The notes beneath the pieces were generated by a model. The model searched no databases and was not told the origin of the DNA. It saw only the letters and a list, made by a program, of their open reading frames with translations. DNA of 64,000 nt from Lepidodermella squamata (lineage: Eukaryota > Gastrotricha), in contig JBLDXI010000030.1 of assembly GCA_047495785.1 (NCBI GenBank), positions 992,001 to 1,056,000 of the forward strand, in the 5' to 3' direction. Each line of letters begins with the position of its first letter. Position 1 is the first letter of the stretch. The translations under genes and the position numbers were made by a program. Below, piece by piece: positions 23,253 to 34,492 of the stretch.

Positions 23253-24295
23253 CTTCAGATCCTCGAGCCAGGTGGTATTTTGTGCTCCAAATTGTAAAAG
23301 TTCCCCCTGTGGATTTTTTCGGACCCCCCTGGGCAAATACGAAATGTGCGTACAGCACCCCCTATTCGCTGCGGTACTTCGATCTGGATTCCTGATTTCC
23401 TCAATGACTGAGACAGCGGAAGGAAGCAAATATTATGCAAAAGCAAGAAGTGTAAGGCACTCACTAGAGGTGTACAGCAAGCTTTTATTTGTTTTTTTAT
23501 TTATGTTGATTCTGATACTTTACATGCTGTACATATACGGTGAGACCTTGCAAAATCTGTCTCTAGGGTTTCGGTAGTTAGACACTGTCTAACTGCCGAC
23601 AACCCTTATCTCGCATTATTTGACCAACATTTTTGCTGAAAATCGTCTCAGATCGCATCAAACAGGGTCTGGTTAAGGCTATCGGGATGGTCTGCCTGAA
23701 AAGCTAGGGTTGGTGGCACAACTGAAAAGTCTCGAATGCCACGAGTGGCATATATATGACTTATATATGACTTACTGCCATATATAAGAGTGGCATATAT
23801 ATGACACTCTTAGTTTGCGAACCGCTTTGCCAGATCATGGCCAGTCGATGAGAGCAAGCGGTCGCGCTTTCAAAGTGTGTATGTCTTGAGACCCCTGTCG
23901 CGCTTCCGCTTGCTAGATTCAACAATTTCATTTTCAAAAAATACTGAAGTTTACAGAAAGATCGCAATACAGCCTCTGTATCCTCTGAATAGACTATAGA
24001 CTGTATCCTTTCGAAAAATTGGTTTGATGTTTGTGTTGCTTGGTAGCCGGTAGTTGGAGTAATTTCAATATTTATTTATTAATTTATTGAATGTGCGTGA
24101 TATCCAAGAAGGAAGCTCGATAATTAAAACGAAAGTGCAGCCGCAGCCGAATAGTCAGAGTGCCAGGATAGTATCAGTTCCGTTCAATATGAAGCAGCAT
24201 GAATCATTTTATTTTGCGATAGTTTTACTGTTCACTGTGTAACACTTTTTATTACGGATCTTAGAATACATCTTTCAGGGAATTGGAATTCAAAA
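23253..24295. other. Intergenic, mostly unannotated; shared 3' flank
   Basis: There is no gene that I can support; short open frames around 23197-23577 show no similarity to local families. A tandem TGGCATATATATGAC-type repeat lies at 23745-23805. Part of 24000-24240 (AGCCGG...GGAGTAATTTCAAT, CATGAATCAT) recurs downstream of the genes ending at 22042, 32362 and 34493, so it belongs to the duplication unit of this channel subgroup. Confidence 0.5.
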
Positions 24296-26568
24296 TTAAG
24301 CTGTCATTAATATGTAGAGAACAATATCGGCGAGGCACGTCGAAATGAGGACAACAACGCCCAATATAAGATCAAGCAATCGAATTGCTGTGCATTTCAC
24401 TGAACAAAATTTCAGAACTTTTTGATTCCCGTGCTGTGCGTAATTAGAAACCAGCAACATGTAGCAAGTTAGAGCCATGCCTAGAATATACTTCATCGCT
24501 ATACCAACCACAAGGTATATGACTTCCGATGTCGAAGGAACCTGACTTGCCAGTAAACCAAGAGTGACAGAATTAGCCAAGACCACAGTCATGCTGAACG
24601 CTGGCCTGTCAGGCATTTCAGGCGGCATAATCAGGCAGAACAGTTGGGTGATGAAGAAGCCATACGTAGGCACGAAAATTGTTGTAACGTAATAACCCGC
24701 CTGGCGCTGGAAGCTTATCATCAGGTTGATTTCATACTGCGCGAAGTTATCACCATGCTTCTCCCCAAATTTACCAAAGGTTGAAGTATAGAAACTCATA
24801 TGATTTAGTCGCCATATATCACTGTAAGAAATGAAGAAGTTCAATGGCTTGAATTCTGTAACGGCATATTCAGAAACGTCGACAGTGTCGACCGGCCATA
24901 GATTCAAAGAACAGTTAAATACATCGAATGGGAACTTTGCGAACGAAGTGTCGCATATCGATGTTATGCTACCGATTGCTTCCAAGCTTCCATAGAACTT
25001 TCGATCCTCTGCTAGGCCAGCTTTCGCGTTCTTCGTCATTCTAACGAGATACCAGAGTTACCGAAATACAAGCCTAATACACCAGAAAAAATCACCCTAA
25101 TTTCGGTGATAGAAAACCGGACTTTCATCTTGTAGCTTGTGAAATCCCCTTAATTAGGGCCCTGTGAGTATCCTAATTCACGGATTTTCAACATTTATTT
25201 ATATTCATGCTCAACAACTGAAACTAATCCCATGGCATGAATTCTTTGTGTATTAAATACGAAATCACACGATTACTCATAGGAAATCTAAAGATGGGCA
25301 CTAGTTGTTGTGATCCGAGTACGTGGCGTTCGGACATTTCTGAAAAAACGTCAGGGTCCCCCTTGTTGATTTTCAAATTTCGGGCTGAAATAGGCTCGAT
25401 TTCCCCCCTCAGAGCTGGACCTAGTGGATCACTGACTATTTGATATGTTGACACGTAACATATCGCGCTTACGCAACTCTAACGCAGCCCATTTTCAATT
25501 TTAGTTAATTTTGCCTACGGCCAAATCGATGAAATCGTATTGCTATCGATTCGATTTGATTTTCTCTTGTCAATGAACGGTTACCTAAGCACCAACCATG
25601 GGAAAACAATGGGATTTCAGAGATATAACTTATATTATATATTTTCGGGGCTATTTTCAGGCCCAAATTTTATGACCAAAGGGTCCCTCCCCCCTGTGGT
25701 TTTATAAGGGATTTTCCACTTTGGCCTTGCGAACAGGGGGGCAAGATACCCTCCATTCCACCCGTACTTCGCGCACTATATTGGCTCTTCCAGGTGAATT
25801 ACGATAGTTATTGTATCATTGCTAGAAATACCGTGAATTAGGGTATTTTTAAGCTTTTTTCGAATTGAATGAATTTGTGCAATGTTTTTCCCATGAATTC
25901 AGATACCAAAACTAATAAATTCATGCTTTTGGTAGATGAATTGGGGTTACATATTTTCTGGTAAAGGCCTCTTTGTCGGCACTTCGATGTTCTTAGGTGT
26001 GCTGTCTAGGGTTGTATTTCGGTAACTACGTTAATCAACTCAATTCTATGTAAAGAATCAATGATGGTAGATTACAATTCGAACGGAAAATTGGTGGCGA
26101 ATCCATTTTCGTGGGAAACCACTGGGTACCATATCGGTCTTTCATCCGGTTTGCCGAGCGGCATGGGAAATGAAACCAGAGTTGCGTTATTCTCACAGGC
26201 TCTGCGGGAAATTTCTGTATTAAGACTCGAGCAATTGATTGGCTGTCCGCAGTTGTAGAGCCACTCGAAGCGGAAAACTCCACTCATTGTCATCCTGGAA
26301 AATAAGTTGGGTTTTTGTTTTCAGAAAATCAAGTGACGCCTCACGTTTTTGCCATATCAATAATATTGACGAAACGGGTCGTTACGACTCTCAAGGATAC
26401 TTTAAGCTTCTGGCCACATTTCCACTGACTTTCAGCCGGCAGATTAGATGAAGCTGAGTCAGGACTGGCTTCCATAAGGTCATTTCGAAATGTCTCGACA
26501 TCAGAAATTGCGTTTGAATATCCAATCGAGATAGCTATAACCATGATTAGAGCTTGCATTACTCTCAT
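24296..26568 (-). CDS. Cys-loop ligand-gated ion channel subunit, array A (395 aa), with a 1-kb repeat-bearing intron
   Basis: Exons are 26345-26568, 26076-26294 and 24296-25040 (224, 219 and 745 nt). The joined frame is open for 396 codons. The start at 26568 (MRVMQALIM) gives the subgroup's 224-nt exon 1; an ATG 48 nt upstream is less likely. The Cys loop is CDTSFAKFPFDVFNC. M1 holds FVPTYGFFITQLFC. M2 follows MPPEMPDRPAF. Intron 1 is 50 bp. Intron 2 is 1035 bp, against 48-59 bp in intact sisters, because it contains the dispersed repeat at 25300-25800. Splice sites are intact, so the gene may still work. Its closest relative by eye is 34493-35792. Confidence 0.88.
25300..25800. repeat. Dispersed repeat, copy 2, in a channel gene intron
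   Basis: Shares ordered blocks with 1205-1710: GATCCGAGTACG/CTCCGAGTACG, GTTGATTT(G/T)CAAATTT, GACCTAGT, and the CCACTT(C/T)GGCCT(T)GCGAACA block. It accounts for the unusual length of this intron. Confidence 0.55.
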
Positions 26569-27511
26569 GGTTATGTCGTTGTAAGCTGAAAAACCGTATT
26601 TCTGTCGGGATGACATGCTGCAGTCAAATCAAAAACCTACGCTTGTTTGTTTGCATTTGATTATTTGATGGAACAGCTGCCGCAATTTCAGTATGTAGTC
26701 AGATTGATTGCACCTGTCGATGAGTGTTGCCTCATCCGGTATTACTCATCCAACGCTATAAGTACAATGCTCTAAGAGTTCCTGCCAAAATGCCGCTTTA
26801 TCTTCCCCTTTTGCTCTTGCCAAAAGCTTATCATCCTAGATCCTCGGCAAATTAAACCATACCTCCAAAACACAAGTGTTGGCTCAGATTTCAACCAAAT
26901 TACAATTGACTGAAAAGTAACTTGTAATAACTTGTAAACATTTATTTATTTAGCGAGGCTGAGGAAGCTCGAGCAAAGTTAGAGAACACTCTGAGGTTAC
27001 TGCCGATTTCGATCCGAGTGCCGTCTTCTAGATATGTCCAACAACAAGCTGCACGTCATCGAACGACACTGCTACTACGAGCAATCCCATTCATCGATTC
27101 AATCACGTGGTATGGCTACATCACGAAATTCAACTGCTTCTACGCCGAGAATCCAGACTCCTGCTGAGTACATACTATACAAAGCGATGTTATGATTATG
27201 ATGGTTTCTTGCCGTAATACAAAGCAAATCTGATGGCTAGGATCGGCAGGGCCGGTATCCAAACAATCCTCGGTATGCGATGCAACATGCTACGGAACAT
27301 CGCCGCAAATGAGATATTTGAGATATTTCTTCACGACCAAATGCCAAATATTTTGATTTTGCTAAAAAGAAAGGATGAAACCACACATTCTATCTTTATT
27401 GAAAATGATTGCATAACAGTGATTAACTTGGATAATTATGGGTAGTCTAGTGTAAATGCGACGAAATATTAATAATGTTTGGTTTTAAATTGTGAAATCG
27501 TTTGTTGCCGG
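26569..27511. other. Intergenic, nothing recognised
   Basis: This holds the 5' flank of the gene to its left and the 3' flank of the next channel gene (AATAAAG on the minus strand near 27392). Around 27080-27160 a short frame reads FIDSITWYGYITKFNCF; I cannot assign it. Confidence 0.4.
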
Positions 27512-28794
27512 TTACGAAGTCATAAAAGAGAACAGAACAATGTCAGCTAAGCTTAATGACGCGACTGTTATAGTTCCAATAAAGAAATCAGCCAGGCGTA
27601 CTTTGGTCAACTTTTGCCCGAATATGCTTATTGAATGCGATCTTTGTTGAGCGAAATTGCATGCTATCAGCATGTAGACAGTGAGCATCATGCCCGCAAC
27701 ATATTTCATAGCGATGGAAACCACAATGTAGATAAGCTCCGATGTATCCGGGATTTGTTCCGAAAGCAAACCGAGCGTGACTGAATTCGCGAGAACAACC
27801 GTCACGCTGAATGACGGCCGATCCGGCATTTCCGGTGGCATGATCAAACAGAATAGTTGGGTTAGGAACAAGCCATAGGTCGGGATAAACAAGGTATAAA
27901 CGTAATTACCCTGCTTTCTCCGGAATTTGAATACTAATTCAATTTGTGTAACGGTATAATTTTCGTCGTAACCATCCTTTGTCGTGAAGTTGAAAACACT
28001 GGCCTGACAATCATCAAGCACCCAAATATCCGTGCCGTCGATCCAACCAGGGGAAATATACAGCTCCTTTACGTGGTAGTCGGCCATTTCTCCCTTGTCC
28101 ACAGGCCAGAAATACAGAGTGCATTCAAAGGTATCGAATGGAAATTTTGCGAATGACGTGCTGCATAAGGTTGTTAAAGTCCCTGGAGCCAAAAGGGTTC
28201 CGAACAGCTGCCTCCCAGAGCTCATAAAAACTTGAACTGATCTTGCCATACTTCGCAGTGATATTGAATAACTAATTGTGTTATAGGATAAGTTGCATAC
28301 TTACCTGTCGAAAGGTGAACTTGTGGACTGACCATTTTCATGAATCAAGTCTGGGTACCAAACTGGCTTATCATCTGGCTTGCCGAGAGGTTGCGGGAAA
28401 TTAATCGACATTGTATCGTTTTCGCACGCATTTCGCGATACGTTGCTGTCCAAATTCGCACAATCCACAGGGCGATTGCATGAATACGGCCAGTATAACG
28501 TGAAAAGGCCTGAGAAGCTTAACCTTAAAAAAAATCCGTAAAATAATGAAACACTCCTGGGTTTTTTCACGTTTTATCTTTGTCCACGATGTCGATGAAG
28601 CGAAACACTCTAGCTCGAATGAAAACGGGGAGTCGCGTGCCACACCTCATTTTGCTATCAACTGGTAAATTCGGCGAAGTTACATCCGGGCAAACTCCGA
28701 TAATATCTTTCCGAATGGTTTCAGCATCCGAAATTCCTTCAATTTGTTGAACTAAAGCAGTGATGTAAAATATAGGGACTAATCCAGCTAGCAT
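27512..28794 (-). CDS. Cys-loop ligand-gated ion channel subunit, array A (393 aa, intact)
   Basis: Exons are 28571-28794, 28305-28523 and 27512-28250 (224, 219 and 739 nt), with introns of 47 and 54 bp. The start at 28794 (MLAGLVPIF) is preferred over an upstream ATG by exon length and signal peptide. Approximate positions are: cysteines of the loop at 177 and 191, M1 265-284, M2 293-312, M3 320-343, M4 370-391. The M3-M4 linker is only about 26 residues. Directly before M2 the sequence is PDR, where anion channels have PAR, giving Asp at -1'; Leu is at 9'. An invariant DIW motif lies midway in the extracellular domain. Its nearest relative by eye is 8574-9863, at the equivalent place in the other block. 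Confidence 0.93.
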
Positions 28795-29143
28795 TGCACA
28801 GCAGTCACTTGAATGAAAAATTTGACAATGCCACCGCTTATTGCTCATCGGTCTGGCCTATGCACTTATCGAAATCCCTGTTTACCGATAGTCCTGACGG
28901 ATATGATAGATTTCCGGGATATCGACTAAAAACTATTGACAAAGCCGAACAAAACAAAACCAAAGATTTTGCAAAACAGCTTTCTCCTCGGAATCATTGA
29001 ACCAGAGAGCATTGATGAATGTGGACAGCTCAGATTTCAGGGTCGGAGTAAAACTACAAACAGTTTCGTATCGGCAACTTCAGCGAAACGGTACAGTGAG
29101 ATAGGACAACCTGCTGACTTTAAAGGACGGAATGGCATAAAAT

Positions 29144-30006
29144 ACACCTTTTTTCCTTTGCAATTTCATTATTTTTATTAAAGAAACACGCGTTTATTTT
29201 TTCATGATAATCAGGGTATTCATTTTATTCATTTTTTTACTTTTTTCTACCTAAGAATTTACTCGATCTTCGAAGGTTCGCTGTATGCGAATACGAAACC
29301 CGAATGGGATGAACTATATATCAAATTGAAGCTAGAGATCTGATCTATCTAGCAGTGATATTAAAATACTGGATGCCATTTTGTTCTTGAAGGTATTCAA
29401 CGTTTTAGCCGACTGGTTGTTCGGAAAGTTTCTTCTGATTTTACCTACAATTATGTTTATTTTTCAACAAATAACTACTAAGGAACTATTCTATTACTTA
29501 GTCTTCGCTAATTTCATCATTTCATGATGAAACCAAAGCAATATTTGTGAAAACTACCTCAGCACCCGCATAAGCTATTGCCCAAAATGCTACTAAAGCC
29601 AAATTTTTTGAGGTTCTATCGCTTCTACTCGAGATATCACCTTCGCCTGATTGTTCTAATCATTTTTGGGGAGGAGGGAGGGGCCTCATACCTATAAAAT
29701 ATAAAAACTATCCAAGGAAAACATCTTCGCAGTTCATTCTACTTACTGCTTAGTTTCTGCGAAACAAATAATGATTTTGCCGATCTAATCGCATATTTGA
29801 AAAGATTGTATATCTAGCTTCAATTTGATATATAATTCATCCCATTCGGGTTTCGTATTCACATACAGCGAACCTTCGAAGATCGAGTAAATTCTTAGGT
29901 AGAAAAAAGTAAGAAAATGAATGAAATGAATACCCTGATTATCATGAAAAAATAAACGCGTTTTTCTTTAATAAAAATAATGAAATTGCAAAGGAAAAAA
30001 GGTGTA
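29144..30006. mobile_element. Foldback element, ~193-bp terminal inverted repeats
   Basis: The left arm 29144-29336 starts ACACCTTTTTTCCTTTGC. The right arm 29813-30006 is its inverse with few mismatches, both containing GAACCTTCGAAGATCGAG or its complement. TA flanks are possible at both ends. The 476-bp interior has no coding frame that I recognise. Confidence 0.85.
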
Positions 30007-30055
30007 TGTACAAAATAAGACTGGCATATTTGCTGAATGCTTAGATTTTAGAGGT

Positions 30056-30111
30056 TGGGTTATGGTTGGGGTTGGGGTTGGGCGGTTTAGGGGTAGAGTT
30101 GGGTTTTCAAC
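30056..30111 (+). repeat. G-rich tract, G-quadruplex-prone
   Basis: Six runs of three or four G separated mostly by TT or TTA (GGGTTATGGTTGGGGTTGGGG and on). It is telomere-like but irregular, and sits between two inverted-repeat elements. Confidence 0.55.
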
Positions 30112-30132
30112 TTCCATTTATTGGAGATGAGT

Positions 30133-30749
30133 TCGTCGTTGGTGCGGCTAAAAGTCCTATGTCCATCAAAAATCGAAATTGAGTTTTTTCCAGTTCCTGA
30201 CTCAGTTTTTCACGCTGGTCAATAATATGAAAACCGCATTTCAAAATTCGCCAGGGATCAAAAGTCCTATCTCCACATTCGTGGATTTTTTTCCAGGTCA
30301 TTCTTTTTCCATCAGAAAAAGTGCTATCTCCATAGCATGAGTTCGAATAGGGCACAAAAAGTGCTATGTGCATCACAAAAATAATTCGATCACGACAAAA
30401 AATGGCGATGACTCAGTGCGATATTCAATGCCAAGTGAAAATAAGTCGGCAAAAATCGGCCAAAAATGAATGCTTTCGCTAGGACCCGAACCACAACCTT
30501 AAAAAAACACGAACAAAAAAATGAAAAAATCCACCAAAAAGTCCTATCTGCAGCGAATGTCCTTATTGTGCAATAACGATGCGTCACCGGTAAAAATGGC
30601 CGGCGCCATTCAATCCGCCGGGATTGATTACCCCTATTTATCACATCATTGACATTTTTTACTGAAAATTTTGAAAATGAAGCTGTTTTTTCGATTTATC
30701 TCGAAATAAATTGTTTTGGAGATAGGACTTTTAGCCGCACCAACGACGA
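30133..30749. mobile_element. 617-bp MITE, 32-bp TIRs and repeated subterminal motif
   Basis: The left TIR 30133-30164 and right TIR 30718-30749 share TCGTCGTTGGTGCGGCTAAA and on, with one mismatch. The motif AAAAGT(C/G)CTAT(C/G)T(C/G)C recurs at about 30152, 30261, 30319, 30356 and 30539 and inverted at the right end. This pattern is typical of subterminal transposase-binding sites. There is no internal coding frame. Confidence 0.8.
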
Positions 30750-30796
30750 GTTGACATAAATAAAAACGCAGTAAAAATGCAGTAGTAAAATAGCAT

Positions 30797-32076
30797 TCAA
30801 GATGTCATTAACGAGAAAAGAGCAACATCAGCCACTCCCAACGAGACAACGGTTATAATGCCGATGATGAAATCAGGCAGGCGAACTTTGCTCACCTTTC
30901 TGCCGAATATTTCCATTGGATTTCCCGGCTGCTGCGCGATATTGCACGCTATCAACATGTAGACAGTGAGCAGCATGCCGACGACGTATTTCATAGCGAT
31001 GGAAACCACCATGTAGATGATCTCGGACGTATCCGGGATTTGGGTTGTAAGTACACCAAGCGTGACTGAATTTGCGAGAACAACCGCCATGCTGAATGAC
31101 GGCCGATCCGGCATTTCCGGTGGCATAACTAAAGAGGCGAGCTGGGTCAAGAACAAACCATACGTCGGGATGAATATATTGTAAACGTAATGCGTCTGCT
31201 TTCGTCTGAACTTGAGATTCAAGCCGATTAAGGTAACTGTATACGTGTCGTTGTAAACGTCTCGTTGCGTTAGATTTGAAACGTCACAGCTGTATCCATC
31301 CAGGAGCCAAACATCGCTATCCTCCAGGAAATCGGGTTGCACGACAAATTGCTTTACAGCGAACTCAGCCAGCTCACCCTTATCGACAGGCCAGAATGCG
31401 AACTTGCATTCAAATGTGTCAAAGGGAAATTTCGCGAACGACGTGCTGCATAAGGCTGTCAATGTTCCTGGCGCAAAATAGGAACCAAACAGCTTCTTTT
31501 CACTGCTCAAATTTACGTAGGCCGATTTTGCCAGGCTTAGATATAACAATAACAGTTTATGGAAGTCCAAAGATAGAGGTTACCTGTCGAAAGGAAAGTT
31601 GTCAGATTTGCCATTTTCGTGGGTTATGGTTGGATGCCAAACGGGGCTTTCGTCAGGTTTACCGAGCGGTAGCGGGAAATTGATAGCCATTGTGTCATTT
31701 TCACACGCATTTCTAGTCACATCGCTCTTCAATTTTGAACAATCGATAGATTGATTGCACGCATATGGCCATTCGAAAGTGAAAATGCCTGCAATGCTCA
31801 AGCTAAGGCAACTTAGGATGCATCGAATTTGAAGCGAAAAGCTAAAACTTACGTTGTATCTTTGTCAACAATTTCAACGAAGCGAAGTAGCCTCGCTCGC
31901 ATTGAGACTGATAGCTTTTTGCCGCAGCTTGTCCTACTATCCACTGGCAAGTTGGGTGATGTTACATCAGGGTAGGCTTCCATTATGTCTTTTCTTATAG
32001 TTTCAGCATCAGAAATTCCCCGAGTTGTATGCAAAATACATCCAAAGATGATGAGAATAGCTAATCCAGCATGCAT
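30797..32076 (-). CDS. Cys-loop ligand-gated ion channel subunit, array A (393 aa, intact)
   Basis: Exons are 31853-32076, 31584-31802 and 30797-31535 (224, 219 and 739 nt), with introns of 50 and 48 bp. The signal peptide starts MHAGLAILIIF. The exon 1 to 2 join reads VDKDT-T-LSIAGIF, aligning with the VDEKN...L segment of classical Cys-loop receptors. The Cys loop is CSTSFAKFPFDTFEC, M1 contains FIPTYGLFLTQL, and M2 follows MPPEMPDRPSF. The M3-M4 linker contains QQPGNPMEIFGRKVSKVRLPDF. It is the intact sister of the split gene at 12981-21736 and gives the reference for its undamaged exon length. Confidence 0.93.
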
Positions 32077-32361
32077 TGCCTCGAAATTGAAATAAAAAAC
32101 GTACTATCGAGCAGATTTCCGCCGATATAACTATGATATCTTCGTATTCGTAATAAAAGTTTGCAGATAGAACCCAATATCCTCTCAAAAATCGATTTCG
32201 ATCCGCGTTAATTGGTAGCCGGAAGACGGAGCAATTTCAATTGGAAGCAGCAGGAAAACATGAATCATTCGATTTTCGAGAGTTTTACTGTGAAACACAC
32301 TTTTTATTTTTGCATAGCGTACTGAAGATCACTACAGAAATTCAGATAGCTCGGCTCATAG

Positions 32362-33638
32362 TTAAGCTGCCATTAATATGTAGAGGACAATATCGGCGAA
32401 ACACGTCGAAATAATGAAAATAACACCCAAGATGAGATCAATGAGTCGAATTACTGATATTTTCCTCGAAAAAACTAACAGGATTCGTTCATCCACGCGC
32501 TGTGCGTAGTTTGAAACTGCCAACATGTAGCATGTTATAATCATGCCAATGACGTATTTCATAGCTACTCCAACAACGAGGTAAATAACCTCAGAGGTCG
32601 ATGGAACCTGATCTGCCAGTAAGTCAAGGGTGACTGAATTAGCTAGGACAATTGTCATACTGAATGATGGCCTGTCAGGCATATCAGGCGGCATAATCAG
32701 GCAGAACAGTTGGGAGACGAAGAAGCCATAGCTTGGCACAAAAATTGTTGTAACATAATAACCCGCCTTTCGGCGAAAGCTTATCATCAGGCTGATTTCA
32801 TACTGCGCGGTGTTGTTCCCATACTTCCTAACAAATTTATCAAAGATTTTAATATCTGCTCCGGTGTGTTGTAGTAGCCATATTTCACTTTCAGGCAGAA
32901 ATAGGTCTAGTGGCGTGAAATCTAGTACGACATATTCCGACACATCGACAGTGTCGACCGGCCACAGATTCAGACTACAATTGAAGACATCGAATGGGAA
33001 TTTTGCGAACGAAGTGTCGCGGATTGTTGTTATGCTGCCAAATGCTTCCAAGCTTCCATAGAATTTTCGTCCAGCCGTCAAGCCAGCTTTCGCATTCCCT
33101 GTCATCCTAGTGACAAACTTGACAACATGAAATATTAAGAATTAATTGAGGTGGATTACGATTCGAATGGAAAATTGGTTGCGAATCCATTTTCGTGAGA
33201 CACCACCGGGTACCATATCGTTTTTTCATCCGGTTCCCCGACTGGCACAGGGAAAGAAACCAGAGTCGGATTATTCTGGCAGGTGTTGCGTGAAATTTCC
33301 GTATTTAGACTCAAGCAATTGATCAATGTCCGCAGTTGTACAGCCAATCGAAACGGAAAACTCCTCTTAGGCTCATCCTTGTAACATAATTCAATTTATT
33401 TTGATTTAATGACGCCGTCTTACGTTTTGTCAATGTCAACGATAGTGATGAAACGGGTTGTTAAGACTCTGATGGATACTTTAAGCTTCTTACCGCATCT
33501 CAGCTGACTTTCAGCTGGCAGATTGGTTGAGGTTGAATCCGGGCTGGCTTCGATGAGGTCGTCTCGAATTGTCTCGATATCAGACATAGCGTTTGAGGGT
33601 TTAAGCGAGATGGCTAAAACTATGATCAGAGCGTGCAT
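32362..33638 (-). pseudogene. Cys-loop channel gene with exon 2 frameshift and lost Cys-loop cysteine
   Basis: Exons are 33424-33638, 33160-33377 and 32362-33106. Exon 2 is 218 nt, not the invariant 219: one base is missing in the NCG...INC stretch, bringing an in-frame TGA a few codons later. In exon 3 the first cysteine of the Cys loop is Arg (IRDTSFAKFPFDVFNC), which would abolish the signature disulfide. The rest of exon 3, with M1-M4, is open. Two independent defects make a functional subunit unlikely, though the frameshift alone could be a sequencing error. It is the counterpart of 22042-23252. Confidence 0.8.
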
Positions 33639-34492
33639 TGCCTAAAACCACAAGTACTGCGTGCGATACCTTCATCTTTATGTCGAAATTTGTAATGTGA
33701 TATTGTGGCAACTAGGTTTTTTGTTTGCATTGGCTTTGTGATCGAGTACCTAGCGCGATATCAATTCGGAGGCAGCTTGATTGCAGACGTGGATACTGCA
33801 TTGCCTTATCCGCAGATCATATGATTACATATTGCTGCTACTTTCTCCCGCTTAGCCCAGTACCAATCGCGCTGTGAGGGGCAAGGCAGCGATCTACTGG
33901 AATTATCTGCTGGAAATTATTGAATGAAATATTTTTAAGAAATGGTTAGAAAAATGTTAACTACACCAGATTATCTTTGATATGGCTAGCCAGTAAAATC
34001 AACGTCGCCCTAGCAAGTGAGAAAACGACGCACTTATGATTCATCGCTAGCCCTTTAACAGCCCTCTACATAAAAGAGCAGCCCTCGATGAGAGCAATCG
34101 CGAGGACCCCGCCCCCTTGCTTATATCAAGGGGTCACTGTAATTGTAATAACGACGTGCGACGTGCAGCAGTGCTTCCTGTGTGCTGATGCCCGATGTCG
34201 GTTGGTATTGTCTCTCGGGAGGCCTTGAATTCATCTGCTTAGGCTGCGTGTTAAGGTGGATCATAAATTTAATTATCGAAAGTTATCAGAATATACAGAG
34301 AGGATCCAATATCCTCTCGAAAACTGGTTTTCAGTTTGCTTTGATTGGTAGCCGGAAAAAGGAGTAATTTCAATTTTCAATAGTAAGCAGCCTGAAGCAT
34401 GAATCAGGAGATTCCGTGAGACAATTTATCAGGCTACAACATTTATTAGATCTTTTAGAGGACAAGAAAACATTTTTTAGAGATTTCCAAAA
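33639..34492. other. Intergenic with shared 3' flank of the channel subgroup
   Basis: There is no gene. About 34285-34410 (ATCCTCTCGAAAA, GGTAGCCGGAA, GGAGTAATTTCAAT, CATGAATCA) matches the sequence downstream of the genes ending at 22042 and 32362 and partly 24296, so the duplicated units include several hundred bp of 3' flank. Confidence 0.55.

Noticed and set aside
23197-23577. 126-codon plus-strand frame with a hydrophobic stretch
   Set aside because: It starts inside the antisense of the channel pseudogene exon 2 and has no family match or splice support.
30056-30111. Interstitial telomere
   Set aside because: The G-runs are irregular in length and spacing; no exact telomeric unit is repeated.
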